A stretch of DNA of 33,694 bases. It comes from Methylobacterium sp. J-068 (GTDB lineage: Bacteria > Pseudomonadota > Alphaproteobacteria > Rhizobiales > Beijerinckiaceae). The stretch's first letter is position 1, and every line of letters begins with the position of its first letter. Below the pieces are notes generated by a model. That model made no database searches. It was not told the origin of the DNA and saw nothing but the letters and a program-made list of their open reading frames with translations. The DNA is taken from the NCBI RefSeq assembly GCF_022829445.1, contig NZ_JAKSXY010000041.1:1-33694 (forward strand), in the 5' to 3' direction. Both the position numbers and the translations under genes were made by a program. Shown here piece after piece: positions 6,801-14,410 of the stretch.

Positions 6801-8006
6801 ATGACGTCCAGCGAGGCCCCGATGGCGAACCTCTTCTCCCGGCTCGTGCGGCGCGCCGCCGGTCCGGCCTCCGGTTTTCAGGCCCCGCCCGACACCAAGT
6901 CCGCCCCGCTCGGCGGTCTCGGCGTCGCCTTCTACGGCGAGGGCCGGGCGGTGTGGACGCCGCGCGACATCGGGGCGCTCGCCCGCGAGGGTTTCCAGCG
7001 CAACGCCGTCGTCCACCGTGCGGTGCGGCTGGTGGCCGAGGCCGCCGCCTCCCTGCCCCTCGGGCTCGTGGGCGCGGACGGCGCGGGGCCGCATCCGCTG
7101 GAGGCGCTGCTCGCCCGGCCGAACCCGCGCGAGGGCGGGGCGCGGCTGCTCGAATCCCTCTACGGGCACCTCATGGTCTCGGGCAACGCCTACCTCCAGG
7201 CCAGCGGCCTCGACGGGGTCCCGCGCGAACTCCACGCGCTGCGCCCCGACCGGATGCGGGTGGTGCCCGGCCCCGACGGCTGGCCGGCGGCCTACGATTA
7301 CAGCGTCGGCGGGCGCACCCTGCGCTTCGACCAGGACGTGGAGGGCGTGCCCCCGATCCTCCACCTCACCCTCTTCCACCCCACCGACGACCATTACGGC
7401 CTCTCGCCGATGGAGGCGGCCGCCGTGGCGCTCGACATCCACAACGCGGCCGGCGCCTGGAACAAGGCGCTGCTCGACAACGCCGCCCGGCCCTCCGGCG
7501 CCCTGGTCTTCGCCACCTCCGCCGGCTCCACCCTGAGCGACGCGCAGTTCACCCGCCTCAAGGGCGAATTGGAGGCCAACTATCAGGGCGCGGGCAATGC
7601 CGGGCGCCCGCTCCTGCTGGAGGGCGGGCTCGACTGGAAGCCCCTCGCCCTCTCACCCAAGGACATGGATTTCGTGGAGGCCAAGAGCGGCGCGGCCCGC
7701 GAGATCGCGCTCGCCTTCGGCGTGCCGCCCCTGCTGCTGGGCCTGCCCGGCGACAACACCCACGCCAACTACGCCGAGGCCAACCGCGCCTTCTACCGGC
7801 AGACCGTGATCCCCCTGGTGCGCCGCACGGCCGAAGCCCTGGCCCACTGGCTGGAGCCCGCCTTCGGCCCCGCCCGCCTGGAACCCGACCTCGACGCCAT
7901 CGAGGCCCTGGCCCCCGAGCGCGAGAGCCTCTGGCGCCGCGTGCAGGCGGCGGATTTTCTGACCACGGACGAGAAGCGCGAGGCGGTGGGCTACGGGGCG
8001 AGTTAG
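6801..8006 (+). CDS. HK97-family portal protein (GTA gp3)
   Basis: A 401-residue portal protein, close to the ~396 residues usual for GTA portals. It forms the dodecameric ring at the capsid vertex through which DNA passes and to which the tail connects. Typical segments: NAVVHRAVRLVAEAAASLPL, LYGHLMVSGNAYLQ, HLTLFHPTDDHYGLSPMEAA and the C-terminal FGVPPLLLGLPGDNTHANYAEANRAFY split over about residues 307-335. ATG 6822 (M8, MANLFSRL) follows a GAGG and is an alternative start to ATG 6801. It lies 20 bases after the terminase fragment and is followed by the antisense toxin-antitoxin pair instead of directly by the protease. Confidence 0.93.
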   Translation: MTSSEAPMANLFSRLVRRAAGPASGFQAPPDTKSAPLGGLGVAFYGEGRAVWTPRDIGALAREGFQRNAVVHRAVRLVAEAAASLPLGLVGADGAGPHPLEALLARPNPREGGARLLESLYGHLMVSGNAYLQASGLDGVPRELHALRPDRMRVVPGPDGWPAAYDYSVGGRTLRFDQDVEGVPPILHLTLFHPTDDHYGLSPMEAAAVALDIHNAAGAWNKALLDNAARPSGALVFATSAGSTLSDAQFTRLKGELEANYQGAGNAGRPLLLEGGLDWKPLALSPKDMDFVEAKSGAAREIALAFGVPPLLLGLPGDNTHANYAEANRAFYRQTVIPLVRRTAEALAHWLEPAFGPARLEPDLDAIEALAPERESLWRRVQAADFLTTDEKREAVGYGAS

Positions 8007-8084
8007 CGCCGAACGTGGTGATGCTCCCGCGAAAGCGCGTCGATTCGCGTCCGATGGTTTCGATACCGGCACGTCACGCACGCT

Positions 8085-8480
8085 CTACGGGAGAGATCCC
8101 GAGCAGGTCACGAACGCGACGGGATAAGCCGGGACGTGCTGATCCTCGGACAGGAAGACGGCACGCTCGGCATTCGCCTGAGCGATGAGCAGGTGATCCC
8201 AAGGGTCTCCATGGTGCCGCGGCAAGAGGCCGAGGGCCAACAGGTGCGCCGGGGTGAGGCCGATGATTTCGAAGCCCTGACTCCGCACCTCGGTGAGGAT
8301 GTCCTCGAGGTCGGCCTTCATCTTCCCGACGCGCACCTTGACCTGGATCTCCCACAGGGATGCGACAGAGACGAGAACGTCGTTGCCCGGATCCGCGATC
8401 AGGTCCTGGGCTGCCTGACCGAGTCTCGGGTCGGCGAGCAGCCACCAAAGCAGGGCATGCGTGTCCAGGAGAATCCTCAC
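8085..8480 (-). CDS. PIN-domain toxin, VapC-like
   Basis: A 131-residue PIN-domain protein, the size expected of VapC-type ribonuclease toxins that cleave RNA with Mg2+/Mn2+ bound by acidic residues. Visible motifs: LLDTHALLW (Asp6), LWEIQVK (Glu44), GDPWDHLLIAQA (Asp92, Asp95) and LSEDQ (Asp113). The set appears complete, so activity is plausible. It follows its antitoxin with an ATGA overlap (8477-8480), the usual coupling. The pair is antisense to and inside the particle cluster, between portal and prohead protease, and is not part of any known GTA. VapC here is a family-level name only. Confidence 0.85.
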   Translation of the reverse strand: MRILLDTHALLWWLLADPRLGQAAQDLIADPGNDVLVSVASLWEIQVKVRVGKMKADLEDILTEVRSQGFEIIGLTPAHLLALGLLPRHHGDPWDHLLIAQANAERAVFLSEDQHVPAYPVAFVTCSGSLP

Positions 8481-8746
8481 TCCTCGACGCCCTCCAGGGA
8501 TGCCAGCAACTCAGGGGGCAGGACATCGAAATCCGGCGCCATCTCGATCTGTCCGCGCAACGTGCCGGGCTGTCGGCGGGATTTGGATTGAGGGGGGTGA
8601 ACGATCGCGATCACCTCGTCGCGGGACGTTATCGCGAAGGAGGAGCCATCGCGCACCTGACGCATGAAGCCGGCGAAGTTGCCGCGAAACTCGCGCACGC
8701 CGACCTTCCGTGGCAGGCGACGCGGAGCCTTCTCCTGCTCGGCCAT
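8477..8746 (-). CDS. Phd/YefM-type antitoxin
   Basis: An 89-residue antitoxin. Residues 13-50 (KVGVREFRGNFAGFMRQV, then FAITSRDEVIAIV) are the Phd/YefM DNA-binding fold. The C-terminal part (PGTLRGQIEMAPDF) is the toxin-wrapping segment typical of Phd antitoxins paired with PIN toxins. ATG 8746 is chosen because GGGAGG lies 7 bases upstream. The in-frame ATG at 8770 lies inside a perfect palindrome that is probably the operator, so it is unlikely to be used. The antitoxin should neutralise the downstream PIN toxin and repress the pair. Confidence 0.82.
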   Translation of the reverse strand: MAEQEKAPRRLPRKVGVREFRGNFAGFMRQVRDGSSFAITSRDEVIAIVHPPQSKSRRQPGTLRGQIEMAPDFDVLPPELLASLEGVEE

Positions 8747-8763
8747 CGTTCGCCTCCCATCAC

Positions 8764-8798
8764 GCGCCATGCGTACACCAAATGTGTACGCATGGCGC
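8764..8798. promoter_or_regulatory. perfect 15-bp inverted repeat, probable toxin-antitoxin operator
   Basis: GCGCCATGCGTACAC (8764-8778), loop CAAAT, GTGTACGCATGGCGC (8784-8798), with no mismatches. It sits 18 bases upstream of the antitoxin start at 8746, where Phd-type antitoxins bind to autoregulate. An RNA hairpin is a less likely alternative. Confidence 0.7.
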
Positions 8799-8946
8799 CA
8801 CGGACGGTCAACGTGAGACGCCTCGAGCCATTCCGGCCCGGATCACCCGCAGCACCCGACATCTCGCCGCGTCCCGACCGATCGCGGCTCGCACGATGGC
8901 GCAGGCGGGGAACCGCACGAGACCCACCCCACGCACGGAGTCTTCC

Positions 8947-9507
8947 ATGGATGGCCATTTCACCGGCTATGCCAGCCTGTTCGGCGTGCCCGATCTCGGG
9001 CGCGACGTGGTGGCGCCGGGCGCCTTCGCGGCGAGCCTCGCGGCGCGGGGCGCCGAGGGCGTGCGCATGCTCTGGCAGCACGACCCGGCCGAGCCGGTCG
9101 GGCGCTGGCTCACCCTGCGGGAGGATCGCCACGGCCTGCGCGTCGCGGGCCGGCTGAACCTCGCCGTGCAGCGGGCGCGGGAACTCGACGCCCTGCTGCG
9201 CGAAGGCTCGCTCGACGGGCTCTCGATCGGCTTTCGCACCGTGCGCGCCCGGCCCGAGCGCGGCGGCACCCGCCGGCTCGAGGCGATCGACCTCTGGGAG
9301 ATCTCGCTCGTGACCTTCCCGCTCCAGGCCGGCGCGCGGATCAGCGCGCCGGACCGGGCGGGCACCTCGCTGGCGGACGATCTCCACGCCCTTGCCCGCC
9401 GCATGGCGCCGCACCGGCCCGGGCCCCGGCCCGCCGCCACCCCTTCCACCCGGCCCGGGCCCCGGCCCGCCGCCATTCGCCCCACCCGATCCGCGAGGTT
9501 CGCATGA
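8947..9507 (+). CDS. HK97-family prohead protease (GTA gp4)
   Basis: A 186-residue U35-type serine protease that cleaves the N-terminal scaffold segment of the capsid protein during head maturation. Visible signatures: FTGYASLFGVPDLGRDVV, the catalytic His in VRMLWQHD, and the Ser in LDGLSIGFR, followed by IDLWEISLVTFPL. ATG 8947 follows GGAG at 8 bases. Its stop overlaps the capsid start (ATGA, 9504-9507), so the two are translationally coupled. The last 35 residues are a Pro/Arg-rich tail made by a 36-bp in-frame duplication. Confidence 0.92.
   Translation: MDGHFTGYASLFGVPDLGRDVVAPGAFAASLAARGAEGVRMLWQHDPAEPVGRWLTLREDRHGLRVAGRLNLAVQRARELDALLREGSLDGLSIGFRTVRARPERGGTRRLEAIDLWEISLVTFPLQAGARISAPDRAGTSLADDLHALARRMAPHRPGPRPAATPSTRPGPRPAAIRPTRSARFA
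9415..9475 (+). repeat. 25-bp direct repeat, 36-bp period, in the protease tail
   Basis: An identical 25-base block at 9415-9439 and 9451-9475, offset by 36 bases and so in frame. It encodes two copies of RPGPRPAA. Probable replication slippage in very GC-rich sequence. Confidence 0.8.
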
Positions 9508-10814
9508 CCGTCCATGTTCCGACCGACAGCAAGAACCGGAAGCTCGAGACCCTGGACCTGAAGAGCGCCCTGCCGCCCCTGGAGGACAAGGCCGCCGGCC
9601 CCGGCGATCCGGCGGTGAGCGCCGCCATGGGGGACCTCTCCCGCGCCTTCGAGGCCTTCAAGGAGACCAACGACGCGCGCCTCGCCGAGATCGAGGGCCG
9701 CGCCTCGGGCGACGTCCTCACGGAGGAGAAGCTCGCCCGCATCGACGCGGCCCTCGACACGGCGCGCACCCGCCTCGACCGCCTGACCCTCGACGGCCGG
9801 CGCCCCTTGCTGGGCGCGAGTGCTCCGGTGGTGCGCGACGCGGCCGCCGCCGAGCACAAGGCCGCCTTCGACCTCTACGTCCGGGCCGGCGAGAGCGCGG
9901 GCCTCAAGCGCCTGGAGGAGAAGGCGCTCTCGGCCGGCTCCGGCCCGGATGGCGGCTACCTCGTGCCCGCCACCGTCGAGGGCAACGTGCTGACGCGGCT
10001 CGCCAACCTCTCGCCGATCCGGGCGCTCGCCACCGTGCGGGTCATCTCCGGCGGGCAGTACAAGCGCGCGGTCTCGGTGCGGGACGCCGTCTCGGGCTGG
10101 GTCGCCGAGGCCGCGCCCCGGCCGCAGACCGACGCGCCCGCCCTGTCCGAGCTGAGCTTTCCCGCGATGGAGCTCTACGCCATGCCGGCGGCGACCCAGA
10201 CGCTGCTCGACGACGCCATCGTCGACATCGATTCCTGGCTCGCCGACGAGGTCGAGACCGCCTTCGCCGAGCAGGAGAGCACCGCCTTCGTCACGGGCAA
10301 CGGAGTGAGCCGCCCGCGCGGCTTCCTCAGCTACGACACCGTGGCGAACGCAGCCTGGGTCCCGGGCAAGCTCGGGACCGTGGCGACGGGGTCTGCGGGC
10401 GCCTTCCCGGCCTCGAACCCCGCCGACGTGCTGTTGGACCTCGTCTATGCTTTGCGCGCCGCCTACCGCCAGAACGCCAGCTTCGTGATGAACCGGCGTC
10501 TGCAGAGCACGATCCGCAAGCTCAAGGACGCGGACGGCAACTACCTGTGGCAGCCGCCCCTGGCCGCCGACCGCTCGGCGACCCTGCTGGGCTTTCCCAT
10601 CGCCGAGGCCGAGGCGATGCCGGATGCGGGCACGGGCAGCCTCTCGGTGGCCTTCGGCGACTTCCGCCGCGGCTACCTCGTGGTGGACCGCGCCGGCCTG
10701 CGCGTGCTGCGCGACCCCTACTCCGCCAAACCCTACGTTCTGTTCTACACCACCAAGCGCGTGGGCGGCGGCGTGCAGGACTTCGACGCGATCAAGCTGC
10801 TGTCGTTCGGGTGA
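9504..10814 (+). CDS. HK97-family major capsid protein (GTA gp5)
   Basis: A 436-residue major capsid protein. Residues 1 to about 110 are charged and helical (LSRAFEAFKETNDARLAEIE) and form the delta/scaffold region removed by the protease. From about residue 130 it follows the HK97 fold: LSAGSGPDGGYLVPATVEG, NLSPIRALATVRVISGGQ, FVTGNGVSRPRGFLSY, SFVMNRRLQSTIRKLKD, LLGFPIAEAEAMPD and a C-terminal FYTTKRVGGGVQDFDAIKLL. Coupled to the protease by ATGA. A terminator hairpin follows directly, so the head module up to here may form one transcript. Confidence 0.95.
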   Translation: MTVHVPTDSKNRKLETLDLKSALPPLEDKAAGPGDPAVSAAMGDLSRAFEAFKETNDARLAEIEGRASGDVLTEEKLARIDAALDTARTRLDRLTLDGRRPLLGASAPVVRDAAAAEHKAAFDLYVRAGESAGLKRLEEKALSAGSGPDGGYLVPATVEGNVLTRLANLSPIRALATVRVISGGQYKRAVSVRDAVSGWVAEAAPRPQTDAPALSELSFPAMELYAMPAATQTLLDDAIVDIDSWLADEVETAFAEQESTAFVTGNGVSRPRGFLSYDTVANAAWVPGKLGTVATGSAGAFPASNPADVLLDLVYALRAAYRQNASFVMNRRLQSTIRKLKDADGNYLWQPPLAADRSATLLGFPIAEAEAMPDAGTGSLSVAFGDFRRGYLVVDRAGLRVLRDPYSAKPYVLFYTTKRVGGGVQDFDAIKLLSFG

Positions 10815-10821
10815 ACATGGT

Positions 10822-10847
10822 CCCTCCGGGCCCGATGGCCCGGAGGG
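10822..10847 (+). terminator. hairpin after the capsid gene
   Basis: CCCTCCGGGCC (10822-10832), loop CGAT, GGCCCGGAGGG (10837-10847): eleven perfect pairs, 7 bases past the capsid stop, followed by TTCCTCC. The T tract is poor, but stem strength and position support a terminator or a processing and stability hairpin protecting capsid mRNA. Confidence 0.65.
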
Positions 10848-10952
10848 TTCCTCCGGACCGATCGCCTGTTGATTTCGGGGTACAACCTCGGCGTTTCATC
10901 CGGGAGGGCGGCGATCCCAGGAACTTCCCCTTGGCTCACAGCTTATTCAGCT

Positions 10953-10981
10953 TAAAAAAAACCTCAGGTTAATTTCGAGGT
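10953..10981 (-). terminator. terminator for the antisense protease genes
   Basis: On the minus strand ACCTC pairs with GAGGT around an 11-base loop and is followed by a run of T. It lies about 180 bases downstream of the first protease gene stop (11163). The short stem with a good T tract suggests intrinsic termination. The rest of 10848-11154 shows nothing else recognisable. Confidence 0.5.
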
Positions 10982-11154
10982 ATCCGGGCATGACCATCGG
11001 CGGGGCGGAGACGGTCAATGCCTCCCCCGTCGGCCGCAATCCCGGGCTGCCGCGCGGGAGTTACCCAACCCCGTCCGCGATTTCGACGTCGAGGTTCAGG
11101 TCACCGGCCCGGCCGTCGCCTACGAACGCTCGAGAGATCGCTCGCGCGTCCGGA

Positions 11155-11173
11155 GCCGGCGCTCAGCGCCGGC
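11155..11173. other. 8-bp inverted repeat around the protease stop codon
   Basis: GCCGGCGC (11155-11162), a three-base loop that is the TGA stop of the protease gene, then GCGCCGGC (11166-11173). On the minus-strand mRNA the stop codon would sit in the hairpin loop. Confidence 0.45.
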
Positions 11174-12059
11174 CCGGCCGCGCCATCCAGTCCGACCGCG
11201 TCGCGCCGATGGAGGCGCCCGACGGCAGGCGGGCGAGTTCGGCGGCGCGCTGGTTGATCCAGCCGGCATGCTCGCCCGTGGGCGTCACGGCGGTGAAGCC
11301 GCCGCAGGCGGTGCGGGCCTTCTTGTCCTGCCGCATGGCGCCGCTCGACCAGCTCACCACGCCGACGATCTGGTAGCCGCCGGGGCCGCCGCGCAGGATC
11401 GGGCCGCCGGAATCGCCCAGGCACGCGCCGGCGCCCGCCGTCTCGGCGAAGCGGCGGCGGTCGGTCACCACCGTGACCCGGTTGGCGACCTGGAGCGAGC
11501 CGATGGAGACGAGGTGGGCCTGGCGCAGGGTGCGGGCGGTGTTGCGCCGGTTCTCGGCGACCACGCCGAAGCCCGCGATGTCCACGGCATCGCCCGTGTT
11601 GATGGTGCCGCCGCGCGGGTCGAGGGGCTGGAAGTCGGCGCCGAGCGGCTCGGCGAGCTTGATCAGCGCGAGGTCGGTGCCCGGCTGGTCCTCCGGCGTG
11701 GTGCCGGGCACGAAATCGGGGTGCATGGCGGCCGCGATGGCGTTGATGCGGCGCTGGCGGAAGGCGCGGTCGACCACGACCACGCTGTAGCCCGCCTGGT
11801 GCATCACGCAATGCGCGGCCGTGAGCACGAGGTCGCGCGCGATGAGGGTGCCCGAGCAGATCTCGCCCTGCGTGCTCTCGATCCGCACCACCGAGGCGCG
11901 CAGGCCGTCGGGATCGCGCGAGACCTCGCCGTTGATCACGGCGGAGGCCGGCGCGGGCGCCAACGCGCACAGACCCGCGACCGCGAGGGCGGTCATCCGA
12001 GAGGTCTTGAGCCGGGCAAGCGTGATCCGGGCAGCCTTGCGCAGCGCGGTCGGCAACAT
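11163..12059 (-). CDS. secreted trypsin-family (S1) serine protease, 298 aa
   Basis: A chymotrypsin-fold protease with an N-terminal signal peptide (about 1-40, basic start, MTALAVAGLCALAP core, ASA cleavage site). The triad is visible: His83 (LTAAHC), Asp129 (GTDLALIKL), Ser217 (CLGDSGGP). The mature chain would begin VINGE right at the signal peptidase site, so no propeptide is apparent. The residue at the base of the S1 pocket, two before the Cys, is Gly211 rather than Asp, which argues against trypsin-like Arg/Lys specificity. ATG 12059 follows GGGAGAG. It lies antisense between capsid and connector genes and is followed by a stop-codon hairpin and terminator. The periplasmic or extracellular role and substrate are unknown. 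Confidence 0.88.
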   Translation of the reverse strand: MLPTALRKAARITLARLKTSRMTALAVAGLCALAPAPASAVINGEVSRDPDGLRASVVRIESTQGEICSGTLIARDLVLTAAHCVMHQAGYSVVVVDRAFRQRRINAIAAAMHPDFVPGTTPEDQPGTDLALIKLAEPLGADFQPLDPRGGTINTGDAVDIAGFGVVAENRRNTARTLRQAHLVSIGSLQVANRVTVVTDRRRFAETAGAGACLGDSGGPILRGGPGGYQIVGVVSWSSGAMRQDKKARTACGGFTAVTPTGEHAGWINQRAAELARLPSGASIGATRSDWMARPGRR

Positions 12060-12204
12060 CGTGTCTCTCCCGCGTCCGGCGAAGTTCTGGACGAGAACGC
12101 CCTCGAGCGTATCCGAAGGCAAGTGCTCGGCCAAGCTCTGGTTCCGCCATAGGCCGGCGGCCGGTTCGTCGCAGCCGTGCGTGCGGCCGCCTCGTGCTCC
12201 GGTC

Positions 12205-12957
12205 TCAGTCCGCCTGCCAGCGCGCGGCGAGGCCCCATCCCGACAGGGTGCGGTCGATCCAGGCGCGCTGCGGCCCGAGGAGGATGCCCTGGGAGAGGCC
12301 GCCGCAGGCCTTGCCCGCGACCCAGGCCGAGACGGCCAGGGCCGAAGTTCCGGCGGCGATCGGCCCGCCGGAATCGCCGTGGCAGGCGCTCGCCCCACCG
12401 GGGCCGGCCCCGAGCCAGACCAGGATGCGGCTCGGGCCATGGGGCTCGATCACGCCGAGGTCGACACTGCGATAGGTGCCGGTGCTGCGCGCGTCGCCCG
12501 GCGCGGCGACGCCGTAGCCGGACAGGGTGAGCCGTTCCCCGGCGCGCGGCATGGCGGCACTCAAGGAGGCCGTCACGAACCGCGCGGGCAGCGGCGCGGC
12601 GAGGCGCACCAGGGCGAGGTCGATGGAGCGGCGGCGCCCCGCCACCGCGCCGGCATCGTAGCCGGGATGGAGCGCGCGGGCGGCGATCTCGGCCAGCACC
12701 GGCGTGCCGGCCTCGTCCTTGTAATGCACACGGTGCTCGGCGCGGGCCGCGACGCAGTGGCCGGCGGTGAGCACCGCGTCGGGCGCGACCACGATGCCGG
12801 TGCAGACGCCCCCGTTCGAGGACAGCACCATCACGGACGAGGCCGCCGCCTCGGGGGCCGCACGCCCGCCGACGACGGCCCCGGCGGGGCCTCCCGCGAG
12901 CCCGAGCGCCAGCAGCCCGGCCAACGCGCCGCAGAGCCGGCCAAATCCGCGCGCCAT
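12205..12957 (-). CDS. secreted trypsin-family (S1) serine protease, 250 aa
   Basis: A second S1 protease, more compact. Signal peptide about 1-27 (GALAGLLALGLAGG, AGA site). The mature N-terminus VVGGR is the canonical IVGG-type end needed to complete the active site. The triad is His67 (LTAGHC), Asp113 (SIDLALVRL), Ser196 (CHGDSGGP). The pocket residue is Ser190, as in chymotrypsin-like enzymes. ATG 12957 follows AAGGA. It is clearly diverged from the downstream protease (145 bases away, same strand), so the duplication is old or the two were acquired together. Its 5' end is divergent from the connector gene at 12998, with only 40 bases between. Confidence 0.87.
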   Translation of the reverse strand: MARGFGRLCGALAGLLALGLAGGPAGAVVGGRAAPEAAASSVMVLSSNGGVCTGIVVAPDAVLTAGHCVAARAEHRVHYKDEAGTPVLAEIAARALHPGYDAGAVAGRRRSIDLALVRLAAPLPARFVTASLSAAMPRAGERLTLSGYGVAAPGDARSTGTYRSVDLGVIEPHGPSRILVWLGAGPGGASACHGDSGGPIAAGTSALAVSAWVAGKACGGLSQGILLGPQRAWIDRTLSGWGLAARWQAD

Positions 12958-12997
12958 CGCGATCCTTGTTCCTGACGCCCCCGCACGGAGACGATCG

Positions 12998-13567
12998 ATG
13001 ACCCCGATACGCGTCGACGCCGCCCTCGTCGAGCCCGTGACCCTGGCGGAGATGCGCGGCTTCCTGCGCCTCGACCCCGACGATGGCGGGGCCGAGGACG
13101 CCCTGGTGGAGCGCCTGATCGCGGCCGCCCGTGCGCAGGTGGAATGCGCCGCGCGCCGCATCCTGGTGCCCGGGCGCTATCGCCTGACGCTGACGGCCTG
13201 GCCCCGGGACGGACGCCTGCCGCTGCCGCTGAGCCCGCTCCTCGCCGTGGCGCGGGCGGGGCTCGTGGATGACTCGGGCGCCGTCACCGACCTCGCGCCC
13301 GGCCTCGTCCGCCTCGGGGCGGATGCGGACGAGGCGCCGGGCCTCGTCATCGACCCGGCAGCGCCGGACCTGACCCGGCGCGCCGCGCTGATCGAGGTCA
13401 CGGCCGGCTATGGCGGCGCGGGACCGCCGGTGCCGCCCGCCCTGGTCCAGGCGATCCGGCTCCTCGTCGCCCACGCCTTCGAGCATCGCGGCGATGCGCC
13501 CGGCGCCGGCATCCCGCCCCCGGCGGTCGCCGCCCTCGTCGAACCGCTGCGGCGGATGCGCCTGTAG
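12998..13567 (+). CDS. head-tail connector protein (GTA gp6-like)
   Basis: A 189-residue protein of the HK97 gp6/GTA gp6 adaptor type, forming a ring under the portal. Typical features: an N-terminal helix pair (VTLAEMRGFLRLD, LVERLIAAARAQVECAARR), a central beta domain (GRYRLTLTAWP, LPLSPLLAVARAGL), then IEVTAGYG and a C-terminal helix (VQAIRLLVAHAFEHRGD) ending in VEPLRRMRL. ATG 12998 follows CGGAG. It opens the second structural block after the protease island and must be read from a new promoter or by read-through. Confidence 0.88.
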   Translation: MTPIRVDAALVEPVTLAEMRGFLRLDPDDGGAEDALVERLIAAARAQVECAARRILVPGRYRLTLTAWPRDGRLPLPLSPLLAVARAGLVDDSGAVTDLAPGLVRLGADADEAPGLVIDPAAPDLTRRAALIEVTAGYGGAGPPVPPALVQAIRLLVAHAFEHRGDAPGAGIPPPAVAALVEPLRRMRL

Positions 13568-13584
13568 CCCTTCGGAGACCCACC

Positions 13585-13941
13585 ATGCCCCTCCCCCTCA
13601 CCCGCGCGCCCATCGGCGCGCGGCGGCGCCGCTTTGTGCTCGAACGCCCCGTGGAGGAGCCGGACGGATTCGGCGGCGTGATCCGCCGGTTCGTGGCGGG
13701 CCCGCTCTTGTGGGGCGCGATCGAACCGCTCGGCGCGCTCGAACGGGTGCGCCTCGGGCGCGCGGACGCGGTTCCCACGCACCGGGTGCGGTTCACCTAC
13801 GGACCCGCGATCACCCCGGCGATGCGGCTGGCCTCCGGGCTGCGCCGCTTCGCCATCCGGACGGCGGTCGATCCGGACGGGCGGCGGCGCGAGCTGGTCT
13901 GCGAGGTCGAGGAACTCATCGTCGCGGGAGCCGCCGCATGA
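13585..13941 (+). CDS. head closure / head-tail adaptor protein (GTA gp7-like)
   Basis: A 118-residue head-completion protein. The pattern RRRRFVLERPVEEPDGFGGV, then LLWGAIEPLGALERVRLGR and THRVRFTYGPAITPAMRL is that of small beta-barrel stoppers (SPP1 gp16 type). ATG 13585 follows GGAG. It ends with an ATGA overlap into the next gene. Confidence 0.82.
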   Translation: MPLPLTRAPIGARRRRFVLERPVEEPDGFGGVIRRFVAGPLLWGAIEPLGALERVRLGRADAVPTHRVRFTYGPAITPAMRLASGLRRFAIRTAVDPDGRRRELVCEVEELIVAGAAA

Positions 13942-14384
13942 GTCTCGCGCCCATCAGCCCACCCACGCCCACCAGCCCTCTCCTGGCCCTGCGCGCCGCG
14001 ATCCTCGCCTACCTGGCGGTCGACGCGACCCTGGCGCGCCTGATGGGGGGCGCCCTGCGCCTCACCGAGGAGCCGCCGCGCGGGGCCGCCCCGGTCTACG
14101 CCCTGTTCGGCGACGCCGAGATCCGCGACGATTCCGTGGACGGCGCGCGGCGCCACCGGCACGCCCTCGGCCTGACGGTCTTCGCCCGGCCGGGCTCGAC
14201 CCGCAGCGCGGTCGACGCGGCCGAGCGCATCGCGGACCTCCTGCACGACGCGCCGCTCAGCCTGTCCGGCCACGCCCTGGTGCGCCTCGACCTGGAGGCC
14301 ATCGCGGTGCGGCGCGACCCCGCCAGCGGCGAGACCCGCGCCACCCTCACCCTCGCGGCGGTCACCGAGCGACTGCCCGCCTGA
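13938..14384 (+). CDS. tail terminator, DUF3168 (GTA gp8-like)
   Basis: A 148-residue DUF3168 protein that caps the tail tube and joins it to the head. Signatures: LLALRAAILAYLAVD, PVYALFGDAEIRDDS, HRHALGLTVFARPGS, AAERIADLLHDAPLSLSGH and a final strand RATLTLAAVTE. The start ATG overlaps the previous stop. Confidence 0.85.
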   Translation: MSLAPISPPTPTSPLLALRAAILAYLAVDATLARLMGGALRLTEEPPRGAAPVYALFGDAEIRDDSVDGARRHRHALGLTVFARPGSTRSAVDAAERIADLLHDAPLSLSGHALVRLDLEAIAVRRDPASGETRATLTLAAVTERLPA

Positions 14385-14410
14385 ACGTCATCTCACAAGG
14401 GAGCCGAACC

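Noticed and set aside
6495..7442. Minus-strand frame opposite the portal gene
   Set aside because: Same GC-bias shadow; it runs across the terminase junction and the AT-rich scar with a sudden change of composition.
9392..10972. Plus-strand frame in another phase over the capsid gene
   Set aside because: Arg/Pro/Gly-rich shadow of the capsid frame; the real frame has clear HK97 signatures.
11268..12975. Plus-strand frames opposite the two S1 proteases
   Set aside because: Compositional shadows; the minus-strand frames carry signal peptides, catalytic triads and ribosome sites.
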